The notes beneath the pieces were generated by a model. The model was not told where the DNA came from. It saw nothing but the letters and a program-made list of their open reading frames with translations, and made no database searches. The translations under genes and the position numbers were made by a program. Shown here piece after piece: positions 52,636 to 63,053 of a stretch of DNA of 64,000 nt (the stretch's first letter is position 1; every line of letters begins with the position of its first letter). Origin of the DNA: Platanthera guangdongensis (taxonomy: Eukaryota > Streptophyta > Magnoliopsida > Asparagales > Orchidaceae); contig CM077147.1 of NCBI GenBank assembly GCA_039583875.1, forward strand, positions 108,236,124 to 108,300,123, in the 5' to 3' direction.

Positions 52636-54696
52636 TGTAACAACCCAAAGCCCAATTTGGGTTCAAGTTTGGTGACACGGCCTGGGACACGGGCGTGTTT
52701 CAGGGAGTGTCATTCTCGGTTCGACGAACTGCGCTCGATAATCGTCGAGCGGCAACAAGGGGGTACACGGCCTGTGACACGGGCATGTCACAGGGCGTGT
52801 CCTTTGCGGGCTTTATCTAGGCGTGCATGTGTTGAGAGACACGGGTGTGTCTTGGGGTACATGGCCTGGGACACGGGTGTGTCCCATAGCTGTGTCCCGC
52901 TCGGGTGAGCTGATGTTGTGCTGGGTGAAGTACACGGCTACAAGACATTGGCGTGTCGGCCGTGACGCGGGAGTGTAGCTTGTGACACGAGCGTGTCACA
53001 CGGCCATGTACTGTTTGGATTTGAGTCGGTTGTGTGACGTTTAAGGGACACGGCCTGTGACACATGCATGTCACAGGGCGTGTCAGGCCGTGTTCAGCCA
53101 ATTTTTGGGAAAATCAAGGCTATTCATTCCCTTATCCTGGATCCAAGGGCCAAGGCTCTTCCCTGCTGAGATAAGGCCGAGAATGAGAGGGGGAGCTTAT
53201 TCAAGCCATTCTTCTTCTTCTTCTCATTCTCAAAGAGAGAGAAAGTGAGAGCAAGGGAGCAAGGAAGGGAAAGGGTAAAGCAGCTGTTGGAGGAGCTGCA
53301 GAGTGCGGAATCAAGATCCGAGTTTGGATTCATGATGGCAAAGCCGAGGTGGTGATTTCCATCCGGCTAGTTCATGGCTCCAAAGCAATCTGCAAGGGTA
53401 ACGATCTCCTTCATGGACATTGAAGTCTTTTCTTTATGCATATGCATGGAATCTTCCACCAAGAGGTGGATATCGTAAGTGATTCCTTGGTTGAGTTTGC
53501 ATCTAGAGTCGAAAGTGTGTCGTACGGCATAGACATGTTGTGTGAAGCCCATTTGGACGGTTAGTCTGTATTGGTGATGGTTATGGGTAAACAGGAGAAG
53601 ACTTCGTGGATTTGATGTTGTGTAAGATATATGCGTGTAGCCTCTGTTGTATGGATGTATGGATGTTGATCTTGGATGCTTTGCGAAAGCTCCTGGTTAT
53701 CGTGAGAGGTCAATTGGTAGCAATGCCAGGGGAGCGCGAGATAATCCCGGCTTGCTACACCACTAGGGTGGGTAGATATGTATTAGTTGAGGGATCAATT
53801 GGTGGCAGTGCCTAGGGAGCCAAGTTAAATACGACTTGCTACTCCACTAGGGTGGGTCGATCTGTATTAGGATGGGAGGTCGATTGGTGGTAACGCCTGG
53901 GGAGCACAGATAAACCCGGCTTGCTACACCACTAGGGTGGGTTGATCTGCTCATGCTTGCTGTGAGGTTAGTACCTCTGAGTGGGATGGACGGAATGTTG
54001 CCAGCCTGCGGGAGTGGTGGACGAGGACCGGCCAACCAACAAGTTAAAAACCTCTGATCGGTGGTGGACGACATGTATATCTGGTACATCAATAAGGTGC
54101 CCTGAGTGCACGGAGCGTCAGGTGGATACTGGCGTTTGTGACACGGTTGTGATTGGTAGCTTAATAGATATTATGATCGCAATGCATACAGGGAAGGAAC
54201 CACCGCCCTGGGCAAGGGGTAGGGTCATTATAATTGGTCAGCTAATGTTGACTGTTGCTTTTTTATCGCTCTTGGGGTGGATGATTATTTGCATGTGCTG
54301 GTGAATTGAATTGTATTAAGCGGAATCAAGGCTTGCTGCGAAGGCCCTTGAAGGCCGTGTGAAGAATATTTGGATTTCATGTGTGGCCTGCCTGCGTGCT
54401 GATGTATGAAAATGTAGATGTTTGTAAAGAGCAACCGGTAAGGCCTTAAGGCCATGAGCGTGTGTATTTGTATATCTTCCTGATTGATATATAAATGTGG
54501 AATTTATATATTTAGTGGACATTCGCTTTGATCAGTTCTTGTAACTAAAATGCTGCACTAAAATGCATTGAGTTAGGCTACGAGTAGAACGAGATTTTGA
54601 TTTCCACACGTAATTCTGTCGTTTGTCTGTGAAATATGGCATGGGGCCCCGACCGGACCCACTGTTATATTCCATGGGATGAATGGTGGCGTTATA
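52636..54696 (+). repeat. E6 5' LTR
   Basis: Starts TGTAACAACCC and ends GGCGTTATA, three bases before the priming site; the terminal CA seems changed to TA. It includes a cluster of ACACGGGCGTGTC-type inverted motifs (52675-53095), one TCGA-core unit (GTTCGACGAACTGCGCTCGA, about 52719), an 85-bp triple repeat (53706-53960) and GGGGCCCCGACCGGACC near the end, shared in part with E1. Confidence 0.9.
53706..53960. repeat. 85-bp triple repeat in E6 5' LTR
   Basis: TCAATTGG or TCGATTGG occurs at 53710, 53795 and 53880, each followed by GGGGAGC and CTTGCTAC-CACTAGGGTGGG. The 3' LTR has the same at 57463, 57548 and about 57633. Confidence 0.9.
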
Positions 54697-54699
54697 AAG

Positions 54700-54714
54700 T
54701 GGTATCAGAGCCAG
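54700..54714 (+). other. E6 primer binding site
   Basis: TGGTATCAGAGCCAG is an exact initiator methionine tRNA priming motif starting three bases after the 5' LTR. The bases 54715-54861 are leader, ending GATAG just before gag. Confidence 0.95.
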
Positions 54715-54861
54715 GTTTGAGATTTATGGGAGGGAGAACATAAGTGAACTCAAGAATGTCCACTAGGAATGATATACAAGCATGTGAGGAGCATCACCAT
54801 GTAGTCAATGTATAATTACCGTTAGGAAATGGATGATTAATGGTGTTTTGTACATTGATAG

Positions 54862-55887
54862 GTGGTGAGGATTGGTGCTGGGCAGTTTGAGCCCCACCGT
54901 TCGGATGAGAGTGCGGCACCAGCTGAAGCGCCTACACCTCCCTCGGCGGAGACCATACATGTGGTGACTGCAATGGTGCTCGCAGTGTTACAAGCACAGT
55001 CTACTGGGCGGGCAAGGCCTGCAGGGGTGCCAGTACGGCTTGGTGCAAGGCAAGAGCACGCTGAAGTTGTGGTGGACGAGCAAGCAACGAATGAGCAGTT
55101 GAAAAGGTTTATGGAGTTTCATCCACTTACGTTTGATGGGGTGACTTCCCCAACGCAGGCAGAAGATTGGCTTGCAAGAGTAAAGAGTATCCTGACCGCA
55201 ATCAGGACTACAGAGGAGCGGAAAGTGACTGTAGCCACTTTTCTGCGAGAAGGAGATGCGAGACTATGGTGGGATGATGTGGAAGTGCATCACTTGGCAG
55301 GTTGAGGATTAGAGGAGGTCTCAATTGATGAATTCTCACGAATGTTTCTAGCCAAGTATTTGCCAGTGTCGCAGCGAATTGTGATGGAAAATGAATTTCA
55401 GCGTCTGGTGCAGGGTGAGAGTAATATTGATACGTACCTGCATGAGTTTACCAGACTGGGACGCTATGCGGGATCGACTTTCGCTGAGGAGGCACGGAAG
55501 ACGAATCGATTTTATGAGGGACTGCGGGATGAGTTAAGATTGGCACTCCCGAGTTCGGTGAACCAAGGCTTACAAGCATTGGTAGATACAGCCCGTGCGC
55601 TGGAGAAGGATTTGAAGCGGGTACAAGAGAAGAGGAGCCTGGAGGTGGCAAAGCCGGAATTTAAAGTTCCGCAGTCAGAACAGTCAGAATTTAAGAGACG
55701 AGATAAGAAAAGGTTTAGACCTGATGACTCAACTTCGTCGATTGTCTCTTCGGGGGCAACATATGGGCAAGGACGTGTTGATACACGTACATGTTTTAAC
55801 TGCGGGAAGCAAGGACACATAGCCCGTTATAGTTGGAATGACCCGTCAAGGAGTGAGAAAAGAACAAGTGCGTCTTATGAAGAATAG
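54862..55887 (+). pseudogene. gag: E6 Gag
   Basis: Frame starts at GTG (VVRIGAGQFEPHRSD), with no ATG at the front. The Gag core reads FMEFHPLTFDGVTSPTQAED, RVKSILTAIRTTEERKVTV and ARLWWDDVEVHHLAG, then a TGA stop at 55303 where E1 has arginine. It goes on EEVSIDEFSRMFLAKYLPVS, YLHEFTRLGRYAG and NRFYEGLRDELRLALPSS, then a basic part and one knuckle (CFNCGKQGHIARYS, last cysteine lost). It stops at 55885-55887. Apart from the one stop the frame is open for 340 codons, better kept than E1 Gag. Confidence 0.88.
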
Positions 55888-56376
55888 GGCAAAGCAGTGG
55901 CCGAGTCATCTGTATCCCGGACGCAATCTCGACTGCATAATTTGGAGGTGCAAGAGCCGCAAAGCTCAATTGGTGAAGTTCAGCCTCATGTGTTTAATTT
56001 GGAACTCTAAGAGGCTAGTAAATGATATATGCAAAATAATGCGGATGAGCGGAAGTAAGCATAGAATCGTGACCCGGACTACTTGGGCGTTGTAACTACT
56101 GTTGGTGCACACTTTGTGTTATTTAAGTGATCGAGCGATCATGGTGTATGTATATGATGTTTTTGGTTATATATCCCTAGATGCAATTGTGGATGGATGT
56201 GCACCTGTGAGAGCGATATGTATGTATGTATGTTCTGAATGTGATGTTTGTTTTGTGCAATGCCTTGGGGCGAGCCAAGCTATGGCCTCTGAGCTCGAAC
56301 CCGGTTGTTGATGATGTAACGAGGAGTGGTTCGGTGAATGTATATAGTCGAGCCAAATTTTGGGATGAAAGTTTTT
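55888..56376 (+). other. E6 pol-deletion scar
   Basis: After gag there is a short stretch with a VYVYDVFGYISLDAIVDG reading (about 56141) that may be the first protease residues. Then, without protease, reverse transcriptase or integrase, comes the pol-end phrase AAATTTTGGGATGAAAG (about 56355). Roughly 3.5-4 kb expected of a relative of E1 are missing. Confidence 0.65.
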
Positions 56377-56391
56377 GAAGGAGGTGAGTAT
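56377..56391 (+). other. E6 polypurine tract
   Basis: GAAGGAGGTGAGTAT directly before the 3' LTR start TGTAACACCCC. Confidence 0.8.
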
Positions 56392-58156
56392 TGTAACACC
56401 CCAAAGCCCAAGTTGGGTTCAGGTTGGGTGACACGGCCTGGGACACGGGCGTGTCCTAGGGCGTGTCGTGCTTGGGTCGACGAACTGCGCTCGACAATCA
56501 TCGAGCGGCAAGCAAGGGGGTACACGGGCGTGTCACAAGGCATGTCCTTTGCGGGCTTTAGCCAGGAATGCGTGTGTTGAGAGATACGGGTGTGTCTTGG
56601 GGTACATGGCCTGGGATACGGGTGTGTCCCATGGTCGTGTCCCGCTCGGGTGAGCTGATGTTGTGCTGGGTGAAGTACACGGCTGCCAGACATGGGCGCG
56701 TCGGCCATGACATGGGCGTGTAGCTTGTGACACGGGCGTGCCGCACGGCCGTGTACTGTTTGGATTTGAGTCGGTTATGTGCCGCTTAAGGGACACGGCC
56801 TGTGACACGGGCATGTCACAGGGCGTGTCAGGCCGTGTTCAGCTTATTTTTGGGCGAATCAAAGCTGTTCATTCCCTTATCCTAGATCCAAGGGCCCAGG
56901 CTCTTCCCTGTTGAGATAAGGCCGCGAATGAGGGAGGGAGAAGCTTATTCAAGCCATTCTTCTTCTTCTCATTCTCAAAGAGAGAGAAAGGGAGAGCAAG
57001 GGAGCAAGGAAGGGAAAGGGGAAACTAGCTGCTGGAGGAGCTGTGGAGTGCGGAATCAAGATCCGAGTTTGGATTCGTGAAGGAAAAGCCAAGGCGGTGA
57101 TTTCCATCCGGCTAGTTCATGGCTCCAAAGCGATCTGCAAGGGTAACGATCTCTTTCTTGGACATTGAAGTCCTTTCTTTATGCATATGCATGGAATCCT
57201 CCACCAAGAGGTGGATATCGTAAGTGATTCCTTGGTTGAGTCTGCATCTAGAGCCGGAAGTGTGTCGTATGGCATAGGCATACTGTGTGAAGCCCATCTG
57301 GATGGTTAGTCTGGATTGGTGATGGTTATGTGTAAACTGGAGAAGACTCCGTGGATTTGATGTTGTGTAAGATATATGCATGTAGCCTCTGTTGTATGGA
57401 TGTATGGATGTATGGATTTTGATCTTAGATGCTTTGCGAAAGCTCCTGGTTATCGTGAGAGGTCAATTGGTAGCAACGCCTGGGGAGCGCGAGATAAACT
57501 CGGCTTGCTACACCACTATGGTGGGTTGATCTGTATTAGTTGAGGGATCGATTGGTGGCAATGCCTGGGGAGCTGAGTTAAACCCGACTTGCTACTCCAC
57601 TAGGGTGGGTCGATCTATATTAGGATGGGAGGTCGATTGTTGGTTACGCCTGGGGAGCACAGATAAAACCGGCTTGCTACACGACTAGGGTGGGTCAATC
57701 TGCTCATGCTTACTGTGAGGTTAGTACCTCTGAGTGAGATGGAAGGAATGTCGCCAGCCTGTGGGATTGGTGGACGAGGACCGGCCAACCAACAAGTTAA
57801 AAACCTCTGATCGGTGGTGGACGACGGGTATATCTGATACACCAATAAGGTTCCCTTAGTGCACGGAGCGTCAGGTGGATACCGGCATTTGTGACGTGGT
57901 TGTGATTAGTAGCTTGATAGATATTATGATCGCAATTCATACAGGGAAGGAACCACTGCCCCGAGCAAGGGGTAGGGTATTTATAATTGGTCAGCTAATG
58001 CTGACCGTTGCTTTTTTACCGCTCTTGGGGTGGATGATTATTTGCAGGTGCTAGTGAATTGAATTGTATTAAGCGGAATCAAGGCTTGCTGCGAAGGCCC
58101 TTGAAGGCCGTGTGAAGAATGTTTGGATTTCATGTGTCGCCGGCCTGCATGACGAT
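56392..58156 (+). repeat. E6 3' LTR, truncated by E7
   Basis: Matches the 5' LTR from TGTAACACCCC to GCCTGCATGACGAT, where E7 begins. The remaining roughly 300 bp would lie past E7, outside the window. It carries the ACACGG motifs, one TCGA-core unit (about 56478) and the 85-bp triple repeat. Confidence 0.92.
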
Positions 58157-58264
58157 TGTACAACCCCGTGTTCGGCGAGCAAGGCTACCAGGAGCCAGGC
58201 AGATCGGGCTAAGGGGAGTGGGCGAGCTCGGCAGTGGAGAAGCCGAGCCCGAGCTCGACATTCG

Positions 58265-58385
58265 TCGAGCAGAGATCGACATTAGTCGAGCAGAGATCGG
58301 CATTCGTCGACCAGAGATCAGCATTCGTCCACCAGAGATCGGCATTCGTCGACCGGAGATCAGTATTTGCCGACCCCGAGCTCGG
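58265..58385. repeat. 21-bp TCGA-core tandem repeat in E7 LTR
   Basis: GTCGAGCAGAGATCGACATT-type units start at 58265, 58286, 58307, 58328, 58349 and 58370, exactly 21 bases apart, with CG-to-other changes such as GTCCACC and GCCGACC in some. Confidence 0.9.
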
Positions 58386-58635
58386 CATTCACCGAGCTAG
58401 CCCCAGCTCGCGCCCTCGCAACAGAACTCGGCAACAGTAGGCAAGCAAGACCTGCCGAGGTGATCAAGCTCCCCAGCTCGCCTAGATGCATGAGGTACTT
58501 TTTACTGTTTTGCCCCTGCTGGTCTGCCCATAGCGCTTCAAAACAGCGGAGTTTGGCTGTTGGCAGACCCAACCAAGGGTTTTCTGGTAATTTCAGGTGA
58601 GCTATTTTGGTTATTGGCAGTTCAGATTCTAAAAA

Positions 58636-58651
58636 CTATAAATAGGACCCA
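58636..58651 (+). promoter_or_regulatory. E7 LTR core promoter (TATA box)
   Basis: CTATAAATAGGACCCA gives a strong plant TATA box. Transcription would start some 25-35 bases downstream, near 58670. The same 16 bases occur in the E4 LTR, a copia element, at 44521-44536 on the other strand. Confidence 0.7.
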
Positions 58652-58913
58652 AGGGGTACCCCAGAAAGCATGCTTCCCGTGCCTTCCTGCTCCAGTTTTC
58701 AAGTGCTTTCTGAGGGTACCTTAGCTCGGCCTCTAGCTAAGGAGGGGAAGCGCTCTGAGATCTTCCGGGTGTGTGGTAGGACCTCCCCGCCGAGCCCTTG
58801 GGTTGGTTTCTCCTCGTTTTCTCCGTTGTTTTGCTTGCCGGAGTGAAGTAGGTGCGAGACCACCCCTTCCCCAAGTGTCGAACTCCACAGGAGACCGATT
58901 TTCGGTTTCAACA

Positions 58914-58930
58914 TTTTGGTGCGGTGAGCG
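58914..58930 (+). other. E7 probable primer binding region
   Basis: TTTTGGTGCGGTGAGCG follows the LTR CA. It is not the methionine tRNA site; TTGGTGC-type sites complementary to other tRNAs are usual in Tat/Athila elements. The exact tRNA is not identified. Confidence 0.5.
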
Positions 58931-58968
58931 TGGAGCGTGGTCAGTGCAGAAAAGCTTTAGCGAGTTCA

Positions 58969-60431
58969 ATGACAGGAGGACAGGGATCCGACAGGCCGAA
59001 CTCGCCGCCCCCTCCCCCCCCCCCCCCCCCCCCGCCTCTCACTACGGTGGGGATGCTTGAAGATTTCAGGAATGAGGTGCTGAGCCTCGTCAAGTTTGCA
59101 CTCGACACGTGGGCTGAGTGCTCGACTCCAGCGGTCCAGATCGCGGCCGCCCCCTCTTTGGGCGAGGACGCCCCCGACAGGACAGCTGGGAAGGAAGTGG
59201 CCGAGGAAGGCTGAGGGTGCGAGCTCCCTGGGCACGAGCTCTTCCCTGGCTCGGCAGGCCGAGGCCGGTTCGGCGAGCTAGGCTCGCGAGACTCGCCAGC
59301 TCGCCCAGTGGGAGGAGGAAGTCCCTTCAGCGAGTTGGTCTCTTCAACTCTAGTTCCAGACGGGTTCAGGGAACCCGAGATGTCCTACTACACCGAGAAG
59401 GGAGACCCGGTCCAGCATGTTCAATGTTTCGAAGATGTCGTCTCCATCCGCCAGATGTCGGATGGATTCAAATGCCAACTCTTCGCTATCACCCTCCGGG
59501 AGAAGGCAAGGGAGTGGTTCCATCAACTACCGGCCAACTCCATCTACTGCTTTGAGGACCTGCGCTGGGGGTTTATGCTGAGGTTCACTACCTCAAAGAA
59601 GAGGAAGAAGGAGTCGGAGTCCCTGTTTCACATCAAGCAGGGAGTGAATGAGACGTTGGGGAGATACTTGGACCAATTTTAGGAGGAGGTCACTCAGGTC
59701 CAGGAGATGCCGGGCCATAGTCTGATGATGGCCTTCACCTTGGGCCTACAGCAGGGGTTCTTTAGGATGTAGCTGAAGAGAGTTCCCCCCCCCTCTCCTA
59801 CGAGGAGCTAATGGAGAGGGCGGTGAGAGAAGTTGACGGGGAGGCATCAAACCAGGAATTTGCGAGGAAGCTGGCCAGGTGGGCCACAGAGGAAGAGGAG
59901 TCGAGAGGAGGAAGAGGACAGGAGGAGAGGAGAGGAGAGCCCTGGCAGAGGGAGCAGAGGCAGCTGCAGTGGCAGTAGCAGCCGAGGTGGGGGTGCCAGG
60001 AGACCGACCGACGGCTAGGTTGGAGACCTGAGTGGCAAGGGCAAGGGCCACAGAGAGGATACTACGGAAGGGATCGCTACCAAGAGGGGCAAGATCAGTT
60101 CCACCCCCTCGGGTTGGAGGCAGGCCCAGAGGCCCCGGCTCCCTTATCAAGAGGAGGCTATGGCCATAGCCTTGGGGGTGAGGAGGAGGATAATAAGGAG
60201 GAGGAGGAGAGAAGTTAGGGTGGAGTTGCCCTACTGTGACTTCCATCAGGAGGAGGGGCACACAACAGCCACGTGACCGGAATTCCTTGAGATGAGGGGA
60301 AATAGGGAGCAGCAGTAGTAGCAGCAGGGGCGACAAGAAGTGAGGATTGAGGAGGTCCTGCCTCGGGCGGAGGAGGATCATTGCGAAGACCGGGTGGATG
60401 TTGGAACTCGAGGAGGGATCAGAGTGATCCG

Positions 60432-60463
<32 letters not shown>

Positions 60464-60470
60464 GTCGAGG
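58969..60470 (+). pseudogene. gag: E7 Gag
   Basis: From ATG 58969 (MTGGQGSDRPNS) a proline run coded by a 20-base C tract (59014-59033) probably disturbs the frame. The Gag core is clear at 59308-59682: PFSELVSSTLVPDGFREPEM, FKCQLFAITLREKAREWFHQ and LFHIKQGVNETLGRYLDQF. It then has a TAG at 59680 in place of a coding triplet. 59683-59770 continues EEVTQVQEMPGH, and an Arg/Gly-rich segment lies at 59833-60018. A degenerate zinc-binding stretch YCDFHQEEGHTTAT is at about 60232. A 40-base G run at 60433-60472 ends the readable part. Confidence 0.75.
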
Positions 60471-60569
60471 CTTCCCGCAAGGAAAGCCTCCACACCATGT
60501 ACCGTCGGAGCATTGCCTCCACATCCCAGACCCCGCCCCCGGAGGAGAGGATCACCTTCTCTAGAAGCG

Positions 60570-61000
60570 ACATGCCAGATCACAAGGATCCATTCTGTGA
60601 TGCGCTGGTCATCAAGGCAGCCATCGAAAATTTTACCGTCTCTCGGATCCTCGTGTACAACGGGAGCTTCGTCAACGTCGTCTTCAAAAAGGCATTTGAC
60701 GCAATGAAGGTAGAAGCAAGGAGGGTGCTGGCCTCGGACAGACCCTTGTTCGGGTTTTCAGGGGAAAGGAAGGAAGTGGAGGGAGGAGTAGGACTCCATG
60801 TTATACTGGGGGGGGGGGCAGTCCAGGAACTGCAGGTTCTTCATTGTGGATGCCCCCAGCAGTTACAACGTCATCTTCGGGAGGCCCCTTATCAGCGCCT
60901 TCTGCTGCGTCCCGTCATCATTCCACCAATGCTTAAAGTTCAATGTTGTGGGGATTCAGGTCCGGGTCAGGGGGGACCCGAAGGTGGCGCGGGAGTGCTA
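60570..61000 (+). pseudogene. pol: E7 protease
   Basis: Reads HKDPFCDALVIKAAIENF and then VSRILVYNGSFVNVVFKKAF, where the retropepsin motif (DSGS in this lineage) has N instead of the catalytic aspartate. It goes on PLFGFSGERKEVEGGVGL. A G-run frameshift at about 60808 moves the rest to FFIVDAPSSYNVIFGRPLIS and FHQCLKFNVVGIQVRVRGD. This is the typical Tat protease region before reverse transcriptase. Confidence 0.82.
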
Positions 61001-62088
61001 TGTCACTGCGGTGAACACCATCTCTTGGCAGGAGGGAGCCGAGGAGATGGGGCGGAGGATGGAGGAAGCTGAGCGAGGAGAAGGAAGGGAGGAGCGAGAG
61101 ATGGAGAGCTGTGCAGAGGAGGCGGTAGGAGGAGACCTGGAGGAGGTGGCCGAGGTGATGGCCGAGGAAGAAGAGGTGGAGGTGGAGATCCCTGTCTCGG
61201 GAGAGAGGGATGCTGAAGGATGGGGAGAGCAGTCCAGGCTGGAGGCTGCAGAGGAAGTGGTGGAGCTGGAGGTCCGCGCCAGCGGAGGGCTGACCCCGGA
61301 AGACCAGGGCAGGATGCTGGAGTGCATCCAGAAGAACGTGGACATCTTCGCTTGGAATGTCGGGGAGATGCCGGGGGTTGACGCGGATGTGGCCTGCCAC
61401 CACCTCAACCTGGACCCGGGAACACGCCCCGTTCAACAGAAGAAGAGGTCCACTACGGACAAGCTGGCAGAGCCCATCAGGGAGGAGGTGGCAAAACTCC
61501 TCAAGGCCGGCTTCGTGTCTGAGATCCAATACCCTGGCTGGGTCTCCAACGTGGTCATGGTCAAAAAAGGAGACGGCCAGTGGAGGATGTGTATCGATTT
61601 TTTTACTTAATAAAGCTTGTCCTAAGGACTGTTATCCTTTGACTCGGATCGGCGCGCTGGTTGACTCAGCCATTGGTTTTTCTGTAATGAGTTTTTTAGT
61701 TGTTTTTTCAGGTTATCATCAAATTAGGATGCACCCCCCGGACATCAAGGATGTCTTGTTCATCACAGGGGATGGGTGCTACTGTTATAAGATGATGCCC
61801 TTCAGGTTGAAGAATGCAGGGGCAACCTACCAGAAGATGATGGATAGAGTCTTCAAGGAGAAAAAGGGTAGGAATTTGGAGGTGTACGTTGATGACCTCA
61901 TGATCAAAAGTTGGGATGTGGACTCCCACCTCCGGGACCTGGAGGAGACCTTTGCCACCCTGCGCAAATACAAAATGTGGTTGAATCTCCTAAAGTGTGT
62001 CTTTGGGGCTAGCAGGGGAAAGTTCTTGGGGCACCTCCTCACCCCCGCGGGGGTCGAGCTAATGAGGTCAAGGATATCTTGGAGCTAG
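61001..62088 (+). pseudogene. pol: E7 reverse transcriptase
   Basis: A Glu-rich linker precedes LECIQKNVDIFAWNVGEMPG, HHLNLDPGTRPVQQKKR, VAKLLKAGFVSEIQYPGWVS and VMVKKGDGQWRMCIDF. The frame breaks in a T run near 61605, and NKACPKDCYPLTRI resumes at about 61612. Motif A is LVVFSGYHQIRM, the usual aspartate replaced by valine. Then MMPFRLKNAGATYQKMMDRVF, the catalytic box EVYVDDLMIKS at 61891 and FGASRGKFLGHLLTPAGVE follow. A frameshift near 62065 precedes RNase H. The stretch 61595-61735 is unusually T-rich. Confidence 0.9.
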
Positions 62089-62714
62089 GGTCACCACGGA
62101 ATTCTAAGGAGGTCCAACGGCTGACAAGGAAGCTGAAAGTGTTGAGTAGGTTCCTCTCCCGGGTAGGGGAAAAGTGCTCCCCCTTCTTCAAAACACTGAG
62201 GGGTGGTCGGAAGTTCGAATGGACCAAGGAGTGCGAGGAGGCATTTCAGGCCCTCAAGATACAGTTGACTCAGGCTCCGCTACTACAAGGGCCGAAGGAG
62301 GGGGAAGACCTATTTTTGTATCTCGGGGTCGGGGCAGAGGCCTTGAGCTCCGTCCTAGTTCGTGAAGAAGGGAAGAAGCAGCTCCCTATTTATTACGTGA
62401 GCAGGGTCCTGAGGAAGGCCGAGCTCCGGTACCCGATTCTGGAGAAGCTAACCTTCGCCCTGATCATCTCAGCCCGGAGGCTGCGACCTTACTTCCAGGC
62501 ACACTCAATCCGAGTGGTGACTGACCATCCTCTCCGCCACATCTTTGAGGGGGTGGAGCACTCAGGTAGGCTGGCCAAGTGGTCGGTGGAGCTGAGTGAG
62601 TTTGACGTTTCCTTCGTTCCGTGGCTCTCGATCAAAGCTCAAGCGATGGCCGACTTCTTGGCTGACTATGTGATCGAGGTAGCAGAGGAAGAACTCACGC
62701 GTCCGACTCCTTGA
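62079..62714 (+). pseudogene. pol: E7 connection region and first RNase H
   Basis: Open for 211 codons: SPRNSKEVQRLTRKLKVLSR, KKGEKCSPFFKTLRG-like, FEWTKECEEAFQALKIQLTQ, LYLGVGAEALSSVLV, LPIYYVSRVLRKAELRYPIL, VVTDHPLRHIF and QAMADFLADYV. The catalytic aspartate position in LYLGVG is changed (usually LYLAVS in this lineage, which is already atypical). It stops at 62712. Confidence 0.88.
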
Positions 62715-62717
62715 AAG

Positions 62718-63053
62718 GTGAAGGTAGACAGCACCTCGAGGAGGAATTCCCTAGGAGTGGAGGTGATCTTGGAGAGCCCTCAGGGGACTCGAATTGAGCA
62801 GACCGTGGTGGTGCACTTTTCCATTACAAATAATCAGGATGAGTACGGGGCCGTGATAGTATGGCTACGCCTGGCCAGGGAGCTGGGGGTGTTGGACGTG
62901 GAGGTCCTTACCGATTCCATGGTGGTAGCTTCCCAGATCAACGGGGAGTTTGAGGCAAGGGAGACAACCCTGCGATTATACTTCCAAAGTGAAGGGGGTC
63001 ATAGGCACTTTCCAAATCTTCTCCATCCGACACGTGCCCAGGGAAGAGAATGA
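62718..63053 (+). pseudogene. pol: E7 second RNase H-like domain
   Basis: KVDSTSRRNSLGVEVILESP, VHFSITNNQDEYGAVIVWLR, ARELGVLDVEVLTDSMVVAS and INGEFEARETTLRLYF. This is the extra archaeal-type RNase H found between RNase H and integrase in Tat elements. DEYGA is normally NEYEA, so the catalytic glutamate is changed to glycine; the later LTDSMVV keeps its aspartate. A frameshift near 62990 leads to the frame that continues as HVPREENEQVDQLAK. Confidence 0.85.

Larger units (their letters stand above)
52636..58156 (+). mobile_element. E6: gag-only Ty3/gypsy derivative related to E1
   Basis: Plus-strand element with a 5' LTR (52636-54696), a perfect priming site, gag with no pol, a polypurine tract and a 3' LTR (56392 onward) cut by E7 at 58156. 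The internal region is only 1.7 kb. Gag and LTR ends resemble E1. It must have used pol proteins of a related element if it moved in this form. Its target duplication cannot be seen. Confidence 0.88.
58157..58913 (+). repeat. E7 5' LTR
   Basis: Starts TGTACAACCCC and ends GGTTTCAACA. It contains a 21-bp tandem repeat (58265-58385), a core promoter CTATAAATAGGACCCA (58636-58651) and a downstream CT-rich leader. Only this copy is in the window, so the right end is inferred from CA and the start of the leader. Confidence 0.8.

Noticed and set aside
59746..60573. Long minus-strand reading rich in Pro, Ser and His opposite E7 gag
   Set aside because: It is the antisense shadow of GAG/GGA-rich gag sequence and of the G run; no domain, and the plus strand carries recognisable Gag and zinc-binding text.
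60933..61529. Minus-strand reading of 198 codons opposite E7 pol
   Set aside because: Antisense to a Glu-rich linker and reverse transcriptase on the plus strand; Leu/His-rich composition is the expected complement.
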